DNA from: Pseudomarimonas arenosa
GTDB lineage: Bacteria > Pseudomonadota > Gammaproteobacteria > Xanthomonadales > Xanthomonadaceae
Reading direction: 5' to 3'
Length of the DNA stretch: 64,000 bases
Assembly (NCBI RefSeq): GCF_014841215.1
Contig: NZ_JACYTR010000009.1
Coordinates: 1 to 64,000 of the forward strand
Part shown: one piece after another, positions 53,669 to 63,958 of the stretch
How the letters are laid out: every line of letters begins with the position of its first letter
Numbering within the stretch: position 1 is the stretch's first letter
Program-made: the position numbers and the translations under genes
The notes under the pieces: generated by a model
Database searches by the model: none
What the model saw: only the letters and a program-made list of their open reading frames with translations
Told to the model about the DNA's origin: nothing

Positions 53669-54723
53669 GCGCTTTCTCCCAAGCGTTGCAGCCGGTAGCT
53701 GCCGTCCAGAATCTTCTGCACCCAAGCGGTGTGTTCAAGGTACCAATCGACGGTGTGGGCAATGCCGGTCTCGAAATCCAGCGACGGCTTCCAGCCCAGC
53801 TCGCTCTGCAGCTTTGACGAGTCGATGGCATAGCGCCGATCGTGGCCGGGGCGGTCCTTGACGAAGCTGATCTGCGAGTTGCGCGGCTGGCCGTCGCTGC
53901 GCGGACGGCGCTGATCGAGCAGGGCGCAGATCGCGTTGACCACCTCAATGTTCTGCCGCTCGGCGTCGCCGCCGACGTTGTACACCTCGCCGACACGGCC
54001 GCGCCCGAGCACGGCGCGGATCGCGCTGACGTGGTCGAGCACATACAGCCAATCGCGCACATTCTTGCCGTCGCCGTAGACCGGCAGTGGCTCACCGGCC
54101 ACCGCCTTGGCGATCACCAGGGGGATCAGCTTTTCCGGAAACTGGTACGGCCCGTAGTTGTTCGAGCAGTTGGTGGTCAGGGTCGGCAGGCCATAGGTGT
54201 GGTGGAAGGCGCGCACCAAGTGGTCAGACGCTGCCTTCGAGGCCGAGTAGGGCGAGTTCGGCGCGTAGGGCGTGGTTTCGCTGAATTTGCCAGTGTCACC
54301 CAGCGAGCCGTACACCTCATCGGTGGACACGTGCAGGAAGCGAAAGGCGCCGCGCTTGGCCTCCGGCTGTTCGCGCCAGTAGTCTCGGCTGGCCTCCAGC
54401 AGGCTGAGGGTGCCGACCACATTGGTCTCGACGAAGGCCGCCGGGCCGTCAATGGATCGATCGACATGACTTTCCGCGGCAAAGTTGATCACCGCGTCGG
54501 GCTTGTGCTCGCGCAGCAGATCGTTGACCAGGCTGCGATCGCCGATCGACCCGCGCACGAAGACGTGATCGGGGTTGTCGGCGACCGGCGCCAGGGTGTC
54601 GAGGTTGCCGGCATAGGTCAGCGCATCCAGGGTGACAATGCGCAGCCCCGAGCCCTTGAGGCTGTCGAGCACGAAATTGCCGCCAATAAAGCCGGCGCCG
54701 CCGGTGACCAACCATGTCTGCAT
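53665..54723 (-). CDS. rfbB: dTDP-glucose 4,6-dehydratase
   Basis: The product has 352 residues. It shows [12 protein letters not shown] (NAD loop), the [11 protein letters not shown] segment, the STDEVYG motif, [13 protein letters not shown] (Tyr-x3-Lys) and [19 protein letters not shown]. It is the first gene of the rml operon. Bases 54724-54885 separate it from the divergent proS gene and hold both promoters. Confidence 0.97.
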   Translation of the reverse strand: MQTWLVTGGAGFIGGNFVLDSLKGSGLRIVTLDALTYAGNLDTLAPVADNPDHVFVRGSIGDRSLVNDLLREHKPDAVINFAAESHVDRSIDGPAAFVETNVVGTLSLLEASRDYWREQPEAKRGAFRFLHVSTDEVYGSLGDTGKFSETTPYAPNSPYSASKAASDHLVRAFHHTYGLPTLTTNCSNNYGPYQFPEKLIPLVIAKAVAGEPLPVYGDGKNVRDWLYVLDHVSAIRAVLGRGRVGEVYNVGGDAERQNIEVVNAICALLDQRRPRSDGQPRNSQISFVKDRPGHDRRYAIDSSKLQSELGWKPSLDFETGIAHTVDWYLEHTAWVQKILDGSYRLQRLGESA

Positions 54724-54885
54724 GCCGCACCCTCCTTGTGTTCGATCTCGTCTCGGACCGGCAGCCCGGACGAAGGTTCATCTCCCCTTGACGGGCCGCT
54801 AAGCATATCGCGAGCCGCCAACGCCGGTCATGGTGGGCCGACAGCCGCTACAATGCCGGGCTTTCGCCTTCAGCAGTTTGAGCTC

Positions 54886-56583
54886 ATGCGCCTGTCCCGT
54901 TTCCACCTCAGTACCAGCAAAGAAACCCCCGCCGATGCCGAGATTGTCAGCCATCAGCTGATGCTGCGCACCGGCATGATCCGCAAGCTGGCCGCCGGTA
55001 TCTACACCTGGAGCCCGCTCGGCCTGCGCGTGCTGCGCAAGGTGGAGGCGGTGGTGCGGGAAGAGATGAATGCCGCCGGTGCGATTGAGGTGCTGATGCC
55101 CTCGATCCAGCCGCAGGAGCTGTGGGAAGAAACCGATCGCTGGGCCAAGTTTGGCGGGCAGCTGCTGAAGATCCGCGACCGCAAGGATGGCGCCTTCTGC
55201 TACGGCCCGACTCATGAAGAAGTGATCACTGACTTCGCCCGCAATGAGCTGAAGTCCTACAAGCAGCTGCCGCTGAACTTCTATCAGATCCAGACCAAGT
55301 TCCGCGACGAGATCCGGCCGCGTTTCGGCGTCATGCGAGCGCGCGAGTTCCTGATGAAGGATGCCTATTCCTTTCATCTCAGCGAAGATGATCTGGCCCG
55401 CGAATACGAGAACATGAAGGCGGCCTACACCCGCATCTTCACTCGCCTCGGCCTTGCTTTCCGCGCCGTGCAGGCCGATTCCGGGGCAATTGGCGGTGAT
55501 GCCTCGCAGGAGTTCCATGTGCTGGCCGAATCAGGCGAAGACGCGCTGGCCTTTTCCACCGGTTCCGACTACGCCGCCAATGTCGAAACTGCCCAGGCCG
55601 CCGCGCCCGGCCCGCGCCCGGCCGCCGCCGAAACCCTGCGTAAAGTGGACACGCCGACGCAGAAAACCTGCGAAGAAGTCGCTGCCCTGATGGGCATCCC
55701 GTTGCAGCGCACGGTGAAGTCGGTGGCGGTGATTGGCGAAGACGGCTTTGTGCTGGCCCTGGTGCGTGGCGATCACAGCGTCAATGAGATCAAGCTGGCC
55801 AAGGTGGCCGGACTGACTGAGTATCGCCCGGCCGGCGAGGCCGAGATCCTCGAGCACCTGGGCAGCGAGCCGGGCTTCCTCGGCCCGCTCGGCGCGAAGA
55901 AACCGATTCGTGTGGTTGCCGACCGCGAGGTCGCGGCGATGGCCGACTTCGTGGTCGGTGCCAACGAAGCCGGCTATCACCTGGCTGGCGTCAACTGGGG
56001 TCGCGACCTGGCGGAACCCGATGTGGTGGCCGATATCCGCAGTGTGCTGGCCGGCGATCGCGCTGCCGACGGCGGCGAGATCAAACTGGCCCGCGGCATT
56101 GAAGTCGGTCATGTGTTCCAGCTTGGGCAGAAGTACGCCAAGGCCATGGGCGCCACCGTGCTCGACGAGCAGGGCAAATCCCAGGTCATGCATATGGGCT
56201 GCTATGGCATTGGCGTGTCGCGCATCGTCGCTGCCGCCATCGAGCAGAACTTCGACGATCGCGGCATCTGCTGGCCCGAGCCGATGGCGCCTTGGCGGGT
56301 GGCGATCTGTGTGATCAATCCGAAGAACGACGCCGCGGTGAACCAAGTGGTCGAGCAGCTGTACGCCGATCTGCAGGCAGCCGGGGTCGATGTGCTGTGG
56401 GACGACCGCGGTCTGCGCCCCGGCCCGATGTTTGCCGACATGGAACTGATCGGCATCCCGCATCGCATCGTGGTGTCGGAACGAGGTGTTCAGGCCGGGA
56501 CGTTTGAATATCGCTCGCGCCGGGCCGAAGCGGCGGAAGCGTTGAGTCGCGAAGACGTGTGGCAGCGGCTGGGCCTGGGATGA
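54886..56583 (+). CDS. proS: Prolyl-tRNA synthetase (ProS, bacterial type)
   Basis: The 565-residue product is a class II aminoacyl-tRNA synthetase with an editing domain. Motif 1 region [21 protein letters not shown] (given in part) at ~25, motif 2 in [21 protein letters not shown], the INS editing domain at ~230-390 ([41 protein letters not shown]) and motif 3 in [17 protein letters not shown]. The start at ATG 54886 ([19 protein letters not shown]) is the family N-terminus. The small PspC gene overlaps the stop. Confidence 0.97.
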   Translation: MRLSRFHLSTSKETPADAEIVSHQLMLRTGMIRKLAAGIYTWSPLGLRVLRKVEAVVREEMNAAGAIEVLMPSIQPQELWEETDRWAKFGGQLLKIRDRKDGAFCYGPTHEEVITDFARNELKSYKQLPLNFYQIQTKFRDEIRPRFGVMRAREFLMKDAYSFHLSEDDLAREYENMKAAYTRIFTRLGLAFRAVQADSGAIGGDASQEFHVLAESGEDALAFSTGSDYAANVETAQAAAPGPRPAAAETLRKVDTPTQKTCEEVAALMGIPLQRTVKSVAVIGEDGFVLALVRGDHSVNEIKLAKVAGLTEYRPAGEAEILEHLGSEPGFLGPLGAKKPIRVVADREVAAMADFVVGANEAGYHLAGVNWGRDLAEPDVVADIRSVLAGDRAADGGEIKLARGIEVGHVFQLGQKYAKAMGATVLDEQGKSQVMHMGCYGIGVSRIVAAAIEQNFDDRGICWPEPMAPWRVAICVINPKNDAAVNQVVEQLYADLQAAGVDVLWDDRGLRPGPMFADMELIGIPHRIVVSERGVQAGTFEYRSRRAEAAEALSREDVWQRLGLG

Positions 56584-56774
56584 GCGGTCGCCTCACGCGC
56601 TCGCGAAACCGCTGGCTGCTGGGCGTCTGCGGCGGCCTGGCTGAGTATCTCGGCTGGTCGCCCAACGCTACTCGGCTGGTTTACGTTGTGCTGTCGATCG
56701 CCAGCGCGGCGTTTCCTGGGATTCTGGTGTATCTGCTGCTTTGGCTGCTGATGCCGGCAGCGCCGAGGCGCTAA
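56580..56774 (+). CDS. Small PspC-domain membrane protein
   Basis: The product has 64 residues. [25 protein letters not shown] is the PspC start, and the hydrophobic helix ([26 protein letters not shown]) follows. It overlaps proS by 4 nt (ATGA). PspC-type proteins are membrane stress or toxin-antitoxin-like partners in other bacteria; the role of this stand-alone version is unknown. Confidence 0.9.
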   Translation: MSGRLTRSRNRWLLGVCGGLAEYLGWSPNATRLVYVVLSIASAAFPGILVYLLLWLLMPAAPRR

Positions 56775-56780
56775 GCGGCT

Positions 56781-57620
56781 CTAGCGCCCGAACAGCTTGA
56801 CCGAGAGCAGCCGCAGGCGACCCAGGAACCAGCCTGGGCGGGCGGCGGGGTCGAGGCTCTCGATGACCTTGGCTTCGTCGGTACCCAGTTGGCGCGAGAG
56901 TTTTTCTTCCCAGTCACGGCGCATTTGGTCGCGCTGCAGTTTCATCTGCCATTGCTTGCGCACATCGTCGGCCACGCTTTCCTGGGCAAAGCGGTCCTGC
57001 TCGCGGGTGAGGAAGCGGCCGAGTTCGTCGAACAGCGCGTCGTCGAGTTGTTCCGGGGTGAAACTACGGCTGCTCTGGCCGAAGCCTTCCATATTGTTGA
57101 AGGCAAAGCGGGCCATGCCGCTTTCCAGGTCGGCGCGGATACTCAGGTTCATGGCGATCTTGCCACGGGCCTGAAAGCGCGCGGCGACCACATCGCCATT
57201 GGCGTTCTTCTTGGTATCCGACATGCCACCCAGGCCATGCTGGCGCATCACTGCCGACAAGGTGCGCACCTTGGCCATGTTGTCGGCATGGACCACCGGA
57301 CTCTCTTCGGGGATGACCTGGCCGACCATTTCCAGCACGATCTCATAGCTGGCCTTGCCCGATTCGCTGCGCAGGATAAAGGGCGGATCGATGGCTGCGA
57401 TCACGTCGCCATAGCCGTGCGCCGGGAATGACACCTTGGTGCGCTTCTTCAGGAAGGCAAGATTATCGACCAGCCGCTTGATGTAGGCGTCGAGCTTCTG
57501 CATCGCGGGCAGCAGCTGGTCTTGCCATACCTGTTGCTTTTCCTCGCGCGCCTGCGCAATTCGCGCCTCTTCTTCGCGCTGCCGTTCGGCTTCTTTTTCC
57601 AGATCGTCAAGCAGGCCCAT
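56781..57620 (-). CDS. Conserved coiled-coil cytoplasmic protein, function unknown
   Basis: The product has 279 residues without signal or membrane helix. The N-terminal ~50 residues are a strongly charged coiled coil (LEKEAERQREEEARIAQARE). The middle part (FPAHGYGDVIAAIDPPF, YEIVLEMVGQVI, MARFAFNNMEGFGQSSRSF) is a domain I recognise only as occurring in uncharacterised proteobacterial proteins. The C-terminal end is basic (PGWFLGRLRLLSVKLFGR), possibly peripheral to the membrane. It is convergent with the PspC gene, 6 bp away. Confidence 0.8.
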   Translation of the reverse strand: MGLLDDLEKEAERQREEEARIAQAREEKQQVWQDQLLPAMQKLDAYIKRLVDNLAFLKKRTKVSFPAHGYGDVIAAIDPPFILRSESGKASYEIVLEMVGQVIPEESPVVHADNMAKVRTLSAVMRQHGLGGMSDTKKNANGDVVAARFQARGKIAMNLSIRADLESGMARFAFNNMEGFGQSSRSFTPEQLDDALFDELGRFLTREQDRFAQESVADDVRKQWQMKLQRDQMRRDWEEKLSRQLGTDEAKVIESLDPAARPGWFLGRLRLLSVKLFGR

Positions 57621-57707
57621 GAAGCGTGTCGAATCCGAATTTCCGCAGATTCATTCAGTGTACAGAGCCTGAGTGAATCCCGGTAGCGCTGAGCAAAAGC
57701 GAGCGTG

Positions 57708-59492
57708 CTATTCGAATCCGTTGCGCATGATGCGATCGACCACCACCGGCAGCAGCGAGGAGACCGCCACGGAATCGCCGTCGCCCAGGCCCAGATCGAT
57801 ATTGCCGCTCTGCGGCGCAAATCGACTGTCGAACTCGACCACCAGCAGGCGGCCCCAGCCCAGTCCCAGCGCCGTGGTCGCTTCGACCTGCAGCAGGGTG
57901 TCAGTGGCAAGGCGCCAGGATGGGCTGGCATCACCGGTTTCGTCACGCCAGGTCGGTGCGTTGGCATCGTCGCGCAGCAACGGCCAGGTCAGACGCACGG
58001 CACCGATCTGCGACAGCAGGCGCAACAGGCCAGGCTCGCTGCCGGAGAACACCGCATCGGCATAGTCGAGATTCATCAGGGCATAGCGATAACGCCAGTT
58101 GCCATTGCCGAGGTCTTGCACCCGCACCGCCAGGCGCAGGCGGCCGTCGGCGGTATCGACTAACTGGTTGTCGGTGAGCGGATCGGCATCGGCCGGATTG
58201 ACCCATTGGCTGACCAGGGGGCCGTTGCTGAGGCTTCCACTGACCGCGATGTTCCAGGCCGAGCCCACCTTGGTCGGGATGATCTGCCGGATCGCCAGGC
58301 TGTTGTCGAGATTGCTGTCCTCACGCACCACATACCAGGCCTCGATCCAGTAGCTGGCGCCGGGGTGGTTCTGCATCTGCGATTCGGTGACCAGCAGGCG
58401 GCGGTCAAACAGGCTTTGGGCAAAGCCGCTGCTATTCTCGACGCTGTTGCAATCGGGATCGAACACCGAGCCGCAGCGACCCCACAGCGTTGGCTGCGGA
58501 GCGATCTCGTCTCGCGGGCCGAGCAGGGAATTGACGTCGTTGGTCGAGCGCGAATACAGATCGCTGCATCCGCGGTACAGGATGTTGTCGCCCGCGCAGG
58601 CGCACATGTCGTTCTGGGCGAAGAAGGCGTGCTTGACGCCCGAGCTGCCCAGGGGATGCAGGCCGCCGTCAGCATCGATTCGGTACATCGCCCAGACCAG
58701 CATCGGGTGTTGATCATTGTTGTAAGGCGGCTGTGGCGCGGTGAACTTGCTGTACCAGGGCACATCGCTCTGGCCGACATTCAGCAAGGTGGCGTCGGGC
58801 GCGACCACGACCTGACCGGTCGTGCTGACCGTGCTGCAGCCCTGGCAGCGCATGGCCTGCACGCCGCCAATCTGAAACAGCTGGATATCGGCCGGCGCCG
58901 CCATCGAGGGCCAAAGGGTGGTCGAGCGACAATCGGCATTGCCCTTGCTCTCGATGGGGTGCGGCCCGCGCAGATCCACCGAACCGATCACCTGCTCGGC
59001 CAGCAGCGACTGCCCCAGGCGCTTGGCCAGCCATTCGCTGGGGCGCAGATTCATGTAGCGCCAGTCGAGGCCGGTGGCCTGTTGGTGTCGATGCGGCATA
59101 TCGGCCACAAACAGGCTGCGGCCGCGCTGATCGCGAAGCGTGATGGCATTGAGTTCGCTCGACACAGCGACGTTCAACTGCGTGATGTCGACCTCGTAGC
59201 CCGGCCTGCGTAGTCGTACCGACCAGTCGAAGCTGGCCTCGGTGACCTTGCCTTGTTGAGTGTTCAGCAGATAAGCCTGATATCCATCGAAGCGCTGGCT
59301 GGGCTGGCTTTTTGCCGCGCCGGCAAACTCCAGCTGCCACATCTCCAGTACGCCCGGATTGAGATGCAGGCTGAGTTGCCAGGGTGCCGTTGAGTCATCG
59401 GCACTGTGCGCTGTACCGTTCAGCGCCAGCAGCAGGCCGAGCATCCAGGCGAAACGAGGGACAGTTCGGGTGTGCCGGGTGCGCGCAGTCAT
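57708..59492 (-). CDS. Large secreted protein of unknown function ending in the GFE motif
   Basis: The product has 594 residues. The signal peptide (RFAWMLGLLLALNGTAHSA) ends near 31. The mature chain is rich in Trp, Asp and Asn and has a Cys-rich part near 215-330 (MRCQGCSTV, CACAGDNILYRGCSD, CGSVFDPDCNS), likely with disulfides. No enzyme motif is visible. The last residues are VVVDRIMRNGFE, so the GFE motif forms the very C-terminus. Not linked by operon to its neighbours. Surface or extracellular location is probable. Confidence 0.82.
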   Translation of the reverse strand: MTARTRHTRTVPRFAWMLGLLLALNGTAHSADDSTAPWQLSLHLNPGVLEMWQLEFAGAAKSQPSQRFDGYQAYLLNTQQGKVTEASFDWSVRLRRPGYEVDITQLNVAVSSELNAITLRDQRGRSLFVADMPHRHQQATGLDWRYMNLRPSEWLAKRLGQSLLAEQVIGSVDLRGPHPIESKGNADCRSTTLWPSMAAPADIQLFQIGGVQAMRCQGCSTVSTTGQVVVAPDATLLNVGQSDVPWYSKFTAPQPPYNNDQHPMLVWAMYRIDADGGLHPLGSSGVKHAFFAQNDMCACAGDNILYRGCSDLYSRSTNDVNSLLGPRDEIAPQPTLWGRCGSVFDPDCNSVENSSGFAQSLFDRRLLVTESQMQNHPGASYWIEAWYVVREDSNLDNSLAIRQIIPTKVGSAWNIAVSGSLSNGPLVSQWVNPADADPLTDNQLVDTADGRLRLAVRVQDLGNGNWRYRYALMNLDYADAVFSGSEPGLLRLLSQIGAVRLTWPLLRDDANAPTWRDETGDASPSWRLATDTLLQVEATTALGLGWGRLLVVEFDSRFAPQSGNIDLGLGDGDSVAVSSLLPVVVDRIMRNGFE

Positions 59493-59619
59493 GACGGTGT
59501 GTTTCCGCAGAGCGAGACCATGATCCTAACGCGAGCGAGCAGCGCTTGGCTGCCGTCACTGCCACGCTTCGCTCCGTTCGTCCACGGTGCGCCGCTGACC
59601 TGCATCGCTGAGCACCGCC

Positions 59620-60852
59620 TCAGAGGTTTCGGCGCGCCGGCACCAGCAAATTGCCGAACAACAAGCCGGCGACCAGCGAGATCAGAACGGTCATCACCGT
59701 GAACGCTGCATCCAGGCCGAGAAAGACATCGCGTTCGAACAGGAAGGACAAACTCTTGAAGCCGGTGCTCCCTGGGACCAGCAGGATGATGCCCGGCACG
59801 CGAATGATGGCGCCGGGGCGGTTGCTCAAGCGGGCATACAGATTGCTGGCCGCGCTGATGATCAGCCCGGCGAAGAACACGCCGGCATCGCTGCCAAAGG
59901 CCTGGCCGGCAAAGCGCGTCACCAGGAAGGCGAGACAAGCGGCGCCGATCACCAGTGGATAGTCGCTCAACTTGGCGCGAAACAGCACGGCAAAGGCGAA
60001 GGCGGCGGCCACCAGGGCCAAGCCGGTGAGCCATTCCGGGTGCACCACGGCCATCGGGTCGGATAGCTGCCAGCCCAGTGCCCGGCCCAGCTGCATCGCC
60101 GCCACGGCGCCGAAGGTGAGCTTGAGCAAGGTGGTGACGGCGCCGGCGAAACGTGCTGTTCCTGCCACCCACTGCTGCGCCGCCAGTTCCGACACGGCGG
60201 TGGTCAAGGTCAGACCCGGCAGCAGCACGATGATCGAGGCGATCACCACCGAGTTCAGCGGCAGCGGGGTGATGAAGTGGGAAACGGCAAAGGCAATGGT
60301 GGTGGCGACTAGCGCCGCCAACGCATCCAGCGCTTCAGCCAGCCGCGGCCGTCCGGCGGCAAACAGGCATAGCAGGCCGATCAGCAACCCGATCAAGGTC
60401 GAGGTCAACATGGCCGCGGGGCCGGTGGCGAACAAGGCGGCCACTGAGCCCGAGGTCAGACCAAAGCAGGCCACGGTCAGCCATTGAAAGGCCGCGGTCT
60501 CCGGGTGGTCCAACGCGCGCAGCGCCACCGCGCCGTCACGCACGCCCATCTGTCCGGCCAGTACCCGTTCGGCGATGGCATCGGCCTCGCATAACTTGGC
60601 GAGGTCGATATCACCGGGGGCCATGCGCAGCACACGCGTATTTTCCGGGCCACCGCCGGCGCCGACGCCGCCACCGAAGCTGATGATGATGCCGGTCGGG
60701 TTGGCCCAGATCTCGCAGGCCAGGCCGAGTCGCTTGGCGACCTTGCCGACCGCAGCCTCCAGGCGCTGCGCGGTGGTGCCATAGGCGTGCAATCGACGCG
60801 ACAGCTCGACCACGAACTCGGTGCGATCGTGCTGGCTTTCGTTCGGGCTCAT
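59620..60852 (-). CDS. Threonine/serine exporter-like membrane protein (ThrE family)
   Basis: The product has 410 residues. The soluble N-terminal domain (VVELSRRLHAYGTTAQRLEAAV, GIIISFGGG) is typical of the ThrE family and is thought to have a hydrolase-like fold. About ten membrane helices follow (e.g. FGLTSGSVAALFATGPAAML, VVIASIIVLLPGLTLTTAVSELA with the conserved PGLTLTTAV). It probably exports threonine/serine or small peptides. It is divergent from the Mla-type operon; the 171-bp gap (60853-61023) holds both promoters. Confidence 0.88.
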   Translation of the reverse strand: MSPNESQHDRTEFVVELSRRLHAYGTTAQRLEAAVGKVAKRLGLACEIWANPTGIIISFGGGVGAGGGPENTRVLRMAPGDIDLAKLCEADAIAERVLAGQMGVRDGAVALRALDHPETAAFQWLTVACFGLTSGSVAALFATGPAAMLTSTLIGLLIGLLCLFAAGRPRLAEALDALAALVATTIAFAVSHFITPLPLNSVVIASIIVLLPGLTLTTAVSELAAQQWVAGTARFAGAVTTLLKLTFGAVAAMQLGRALGWQLSDPMAVVHPEWLTGLALVAAAFAFAVLFRAKLSDYPLVIGAACLAFLVTRFAGQAFGSDAGVFFAGLIISAASNLYARLSNRPGAIIRVPGIILLVPGSTGFKSLSFLFERDVFLGLDAAFTVMTVLISLVAGLLFGNLLVPARRNL

Positions 60853-61023
60853 GGGCGCAGATGTACCGCTGTCTTCGGGAGGGGCGCAAGGGTCGCACGT
60901 TGCGTTGGAGCCTTGAAGTCACGCCAACCCGCCACCGACGCTCGCCGTTCAGCTGCGCGCGATTCTGAAGCCAGCCAAACGGCGCATTGGTTGACCGCGA
61001 AGGGAAACCGCTAGACTCCGGCC

Positions 61024-62151
61024 ATGGGATCGGTACAGGTCGATATTCAATCGTCGCAGGGCGAACCGGGGGAGGTACGGCTCAGCGGCCGTTTCACTCT
61101 GGCGGCCATAGCAGAGGTCGAGGCGCAGTTGAATCGTCTGCCGGCATCGCTGAGCGGCTGGCGCTGGCAGCTGTCGCAACTGGAGGCGATGGACAGTGCC
61201 GGCGCGCTGTGCCTTTGGCGAGCGGCCCGTTCGCGCGGAGCCCGACTGGAGGACCTGCGCGACGGTCAGATGCGCGATGAGGTGGTGACCATGTTTGATC
61301 TGGTCACCCAGGCCGACAAGGGCGAGGCGCCGCCCAGCGTTGAGCGTGAGTCCTGGATGCGAGTGCTTGAACGCATCGGCCTTGCCGTGCTGACCTTGCG
61401 CAATGACGCGATCGCCTTGCTCGGTTTTGTCGGGCTTACCTTGCAGACTCTGGCTGGGGTGCTGATCGGCAAGCGCCGCCTGCGCTGGACCGCCACCGTG
61501 CATCACATGGAACAGACCGGCTTCGATGCGGTGCCGATCGTGGCTTTGCTCAGCTTTCTGGTCGGGTCGGTGGTGGCCTTCCTGGGGGCTACCGTGCTGC
61601 GCGACTTTGGTGCCTCGATCTTTACCGTCGAGCTGGTGTCGTTCTCGTTCTTGCGTGAGTTCGGCGTGTTGTTGACGGCGATCCTGCTTGCGGGTCGATC
61701 AGGCAGCGCCTTCACCGCCCAGATCGGCGCGATGAAGAGTCGCGAGGAACTCGATGCAATGCGCGCCCTGGGGCTCGATCCGGTGGAGCTGCTGGTTGTG
61801 CCGCGCCTGCTTGCCCTGCTGCTGATGCTGCCGGTGCTCACTTTCGTCGCCATGCTGTCGGGTCTGCTGGGCGGCGCCCTGGTCGGCAGCCTGGCCCTGG
61901 ATATTTCGCCCGGCATGTTCCTTTCGCGCCTGCACGAAATGACCGAGGTGCGACATTTCTATGTCGGTATGGTCAAGGCCCCGGTGTTCGCCTTTCTGAT
62001 CGCCGTGGTCGGTTGCCTGGAGGGCATGAAAGTGGCCGGCAGCGCGGAGTCTGTCGGCAAGCACACCACATCGTCCGTGGTGCAGGCGATCTTTCTGGTG
62101 ATTCTGTTCGATGCGCTGTTCGCGATCTTCTTCATGGAGATGGACTGGTGA
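61024..62151 (+). CDS. mlaE: MlaE-type lipid ABC transporter permease fused to an N-terminal STAS domain
   Basis: The product has 375 residues. Residues 1-95 are a STAS-like domain (GEPGEVRLSGRFTLAAIAEVEAQL, QLEAMDSAGALCLWRAA), equivalent to MlaB. The MlaE permease follows with five helices and the family blocks AGRSGSAFTAQIGAMKSREELDAM and LVGSLALDIS; the end is FFMEMDW. The STAS and permease subunits are thus one chain here, whereas they are separate proteins in E. coli. It is the first gene of a four-gene operon. The stop overlaps the GTG start of the ATPase gene. Confidence 0.93.
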   Translation: MGSVQVDIQSSQGEPGEVRLSGRFTLAAIAEVEAQLNRLPASLSGWRWQLSQLEAMDSAGALCLWRAARSRGARLEDLRDGQMRDEVVTMFDLVTQADKGEAPPSVERESWMRVLERIGLAVLTLRNDAIALLGFVGLTLQTLAGVLIGKRRLRWTATVHHMEQTGFDAVPIVALLSFLVGSVVAFLGATVLRDFGASIFTVELVSFSFLREFGVLLTAILLAGRSGSAFTAQIGAMKSREELDAMRALGLDPVELLVVPRLLALLLMLPVLTFVAMLSGLLGGALVGSLALDISPGMFLSRLHEMTEVRHFYVGMVKAPVFAFLIAVVGCLEGMKVAGSAESVGKHTTSSVVQAIFLVILFDALFAIFFMEMDW

Positions 62152-62954
62152 GCACGAACGCGGAGCACATCATCGAGGTGCGCGGCCTGCACAGTCAGTT
62201 TGGTCGGCAGGTGGTTCATCATGCGCTGGATCTTGATGTCAGGCGCGGCGAAGTGCTGGGTGTAATCGGCGGCTCAGGCACCGGCAAGTCGGTGCTCCTG
62301 CGCAGCATCGTCGGGCTGCGCAAGCCTGAAGGCGGCAGTGCTACCGTGCTGGGCGTTGATATGGCGCGCGCCAGCGATCGCGAGCGGCGATTGATCGAGC
62401 AGCGTTGCGGCCTGCTGTTCCAGGACGGTGCCCTGTTCTCTTCGTTGACCGTGGGCGAGAACATTCGCGTACCGCTGATCGAACATCACCGGCTGTCGGC
62501 GAAATTACTGGATGAGTTGGTGGCGCTGAAGCTGCGGCTGGTCGGCCTATCAGCTGACGCTGCGCACAAGTATCCTTCGCAGCTATCTGGCGGCATGCGC
62601 AAGCGGGCCGGCCTGGCCCGTGCCCTGGCGCTTGATCCGGAGCTGTTGTTTCTCGATGAGCCAACGGCCGGCCTTGATCCGATCGGCGCAGCACAATTCG
62701 ATGAGCTGATCCTCAGCCTGAAGCGGGCCTTGAACCTGACCGTGTTCCTGGTGACGCACGATCTCGATAGTCTGTATGCAATCTGCGATCGTATTGCCGT
62801 GCTGGCCGATCGTCAGGTGGTCGTGGTCGATACGCCGGATAAGGTTGAGAACTACGAGCACGCCTGGGTGCGCGATTACTTTCATGGACCACGGGCGCGT
62901 GCGGCACAGTCCAGTGCTGCGCGGCGCCAGGATACCGCGGTGTCGCATGGCTAA
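62148..62954 (+). CDS. mlaF: MlaF-type ABC transporter ATPase
   Basis: The product has 268 residues. The GTG at 62148 overlaps the permease stop (GTGA); a frame open to 62013 would run through the permease. Walker A is GGSGTGKSVL (~42), the signature LSGGMRKRAGLARAL (~145), Walker B LLFLDEPTAGLDP (~165) and the switch His in VTHDLDSL. It energises phospholipid transport together with the permease and the MCE protein. The C-terminus (~20 residues rich in Ala/Arg/Ser) is longer than usual. Confidence 0.93.
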   Translation: MSTNAEHIIEVRGLHSQFGRQVVHHALDLDVRRGEVLGVIGGSGTGKSVLLRSIVGLRKPEGGSATVLGVDMARASDRERRLIEQRCGLLFQDGALFSSLTVGENIRVPLIEHHRLSAKLLDELVALKLRLVGLSADAAHKYPSQLSGGMRKRAGLARALALDPELLFLDEPTAGLDPIGAAQFDELILSLKRALNLTVFLVTHDLDSLYAICDRIAVLADRQVVVVDTPDKVENYEHAWVRDYFHGPRARAAQSSAARRQDTAVSHG

Positions 62955-62992
62955 GCGCTCGTTCCCCGACTATTTCACTGGAGTCTGATGTT

Positions 62993-63958
62993 ATGGAAAC
63001 CCGGGCTCATCATGTATTGATTGGTGTGTTCACCCTGGTGGTGGTGGCGGCGGCCATGGCCTTTGCTCTGTGGGTGGGCAAGAGCAGTCTGGACCGCGAA
63101 TGGCAGCCCTACCTGATTGTATTCACCGAGTCGGTCACCGGGCTTACGGTCGGTGGCGCGGTGCAATACAACGGCATTCAGGTCGGCGAGGTGCGGCGCT
63201 TGTCGCTCGATCCCAATGACCCGAGCCGGGTGTTGGCTGAAGTGCGTATCGGTAGCGAAGTGCCGGTCAAGACCGATACCGAGGCGCGACTCACCTTCAC
63301 CGGCCTGACCGGCGTCGCCCTGATCCAACTCAGCGGCGGCTCGATCGAAGCGCCGCGTCTGGCCGTGCAGGGTAATGGCATACCAGAGATCGTCGCCCAG
63401 CAGTCGGCGATCAGCGCCCTGCTGTCCAGCAGCGAAGACATTGCCAGCGCCACCAGCCAGGTAATGGTGCGCATCAATAATCTGTTAAGTGACGAGAACA
63501 TGCGCCGGGTCGGTGCCACGCTCGATCACTTGGAGACGATTTCTGCAGCGGCAGCCGAAGGCGACGACGACATTCGCACCGTGTTGGCCAAGGCGGCCGC
63601 GGCCAGCGAACGCCTGGCGAACCTGTTGGATGGTGCCGAGTCCGTGATGCAACGCATTGATCAGGGCATCGTTCGCGCTGATCAGGCCCTGTCCAGCGAG
63701 ATGCCGGCGATCTTCGAGCGCCTGCAGTCAGCCTTGACCTCGATCGAGCGGGTGGGGCAGCAGCTGGACCAGCTGGTGACCGACAATCGTGCCTCGATTG
63801 ACAGCTTCAGTCGTGACGGCCTATCGCAGGTCGGCCCTACCTTGCAGGAAGTCAAACGCCTGGCTCGTGATCTTGACCGCCTATCACGTCGTTTGGAGCA
63901 GCGCCCGCTCGACGTGGTGATGGGGCGGTCGTCACTGAAGGAGTATCCCGCGCAATGA
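62993..63958 (+). CDS. mlaD: MCE-domain lipid-binding protein (MlaD-like)
   Basis: The product has 321 residues. An N-terminal membrane helix (VLIGVFTLVVVAAAMAFALWVG, ~8-29) is followed by an MCE domain at ~38-120 (LTVGGAVQYNGIQVGEVRRLSLDP, RLTFTGLTGVALIQLSGG), then a long helical C-terminal extension of about 180 residues with coiled-coil character (ISALLSSSEDIASATSQVM ... LDRLSRRLEQRP). It forms the periplasmic lipid tunnel. The long tail resembles YebT/PqiB-like or Ttg2C-type extended MCE proteins more than E. coli MlaD. Confidence 0.9.
   Translation: METRAHHVLIGVFTLVVVAAAMAFALWVGKSSLDREWQPYLIVFTESVTGLTVGGAVQYNGIQVGEVRRLSLDPNDPSRVLAEVRIGSEVPVKTDTEARLTFTGLTGVALIQLSGGSIEAPRLAVQGNGIPEIVAQQSAISALLSSSEDIASATSQVMVRINNLLSDENMRRVGATLDHLETISAAAAEGDDDIRTVLAKAAAASERLANLLDGAESVMQRIDQGIVRADQALSSEMPAIFERLQSALTSIERVGQQLDQLVTDNRASIDSFSRDGLSQVGPTLQEVKRLARDLDRLSRRLEQRPLDVVMGRSSLKEYPAQ

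Noticed and set aside
53842-54885. Long N-terminal extension of the proS reading frame
   Set aside because: It is antisense to rfbB. The ATG at 54886 gives the standard ProS N-terminus.
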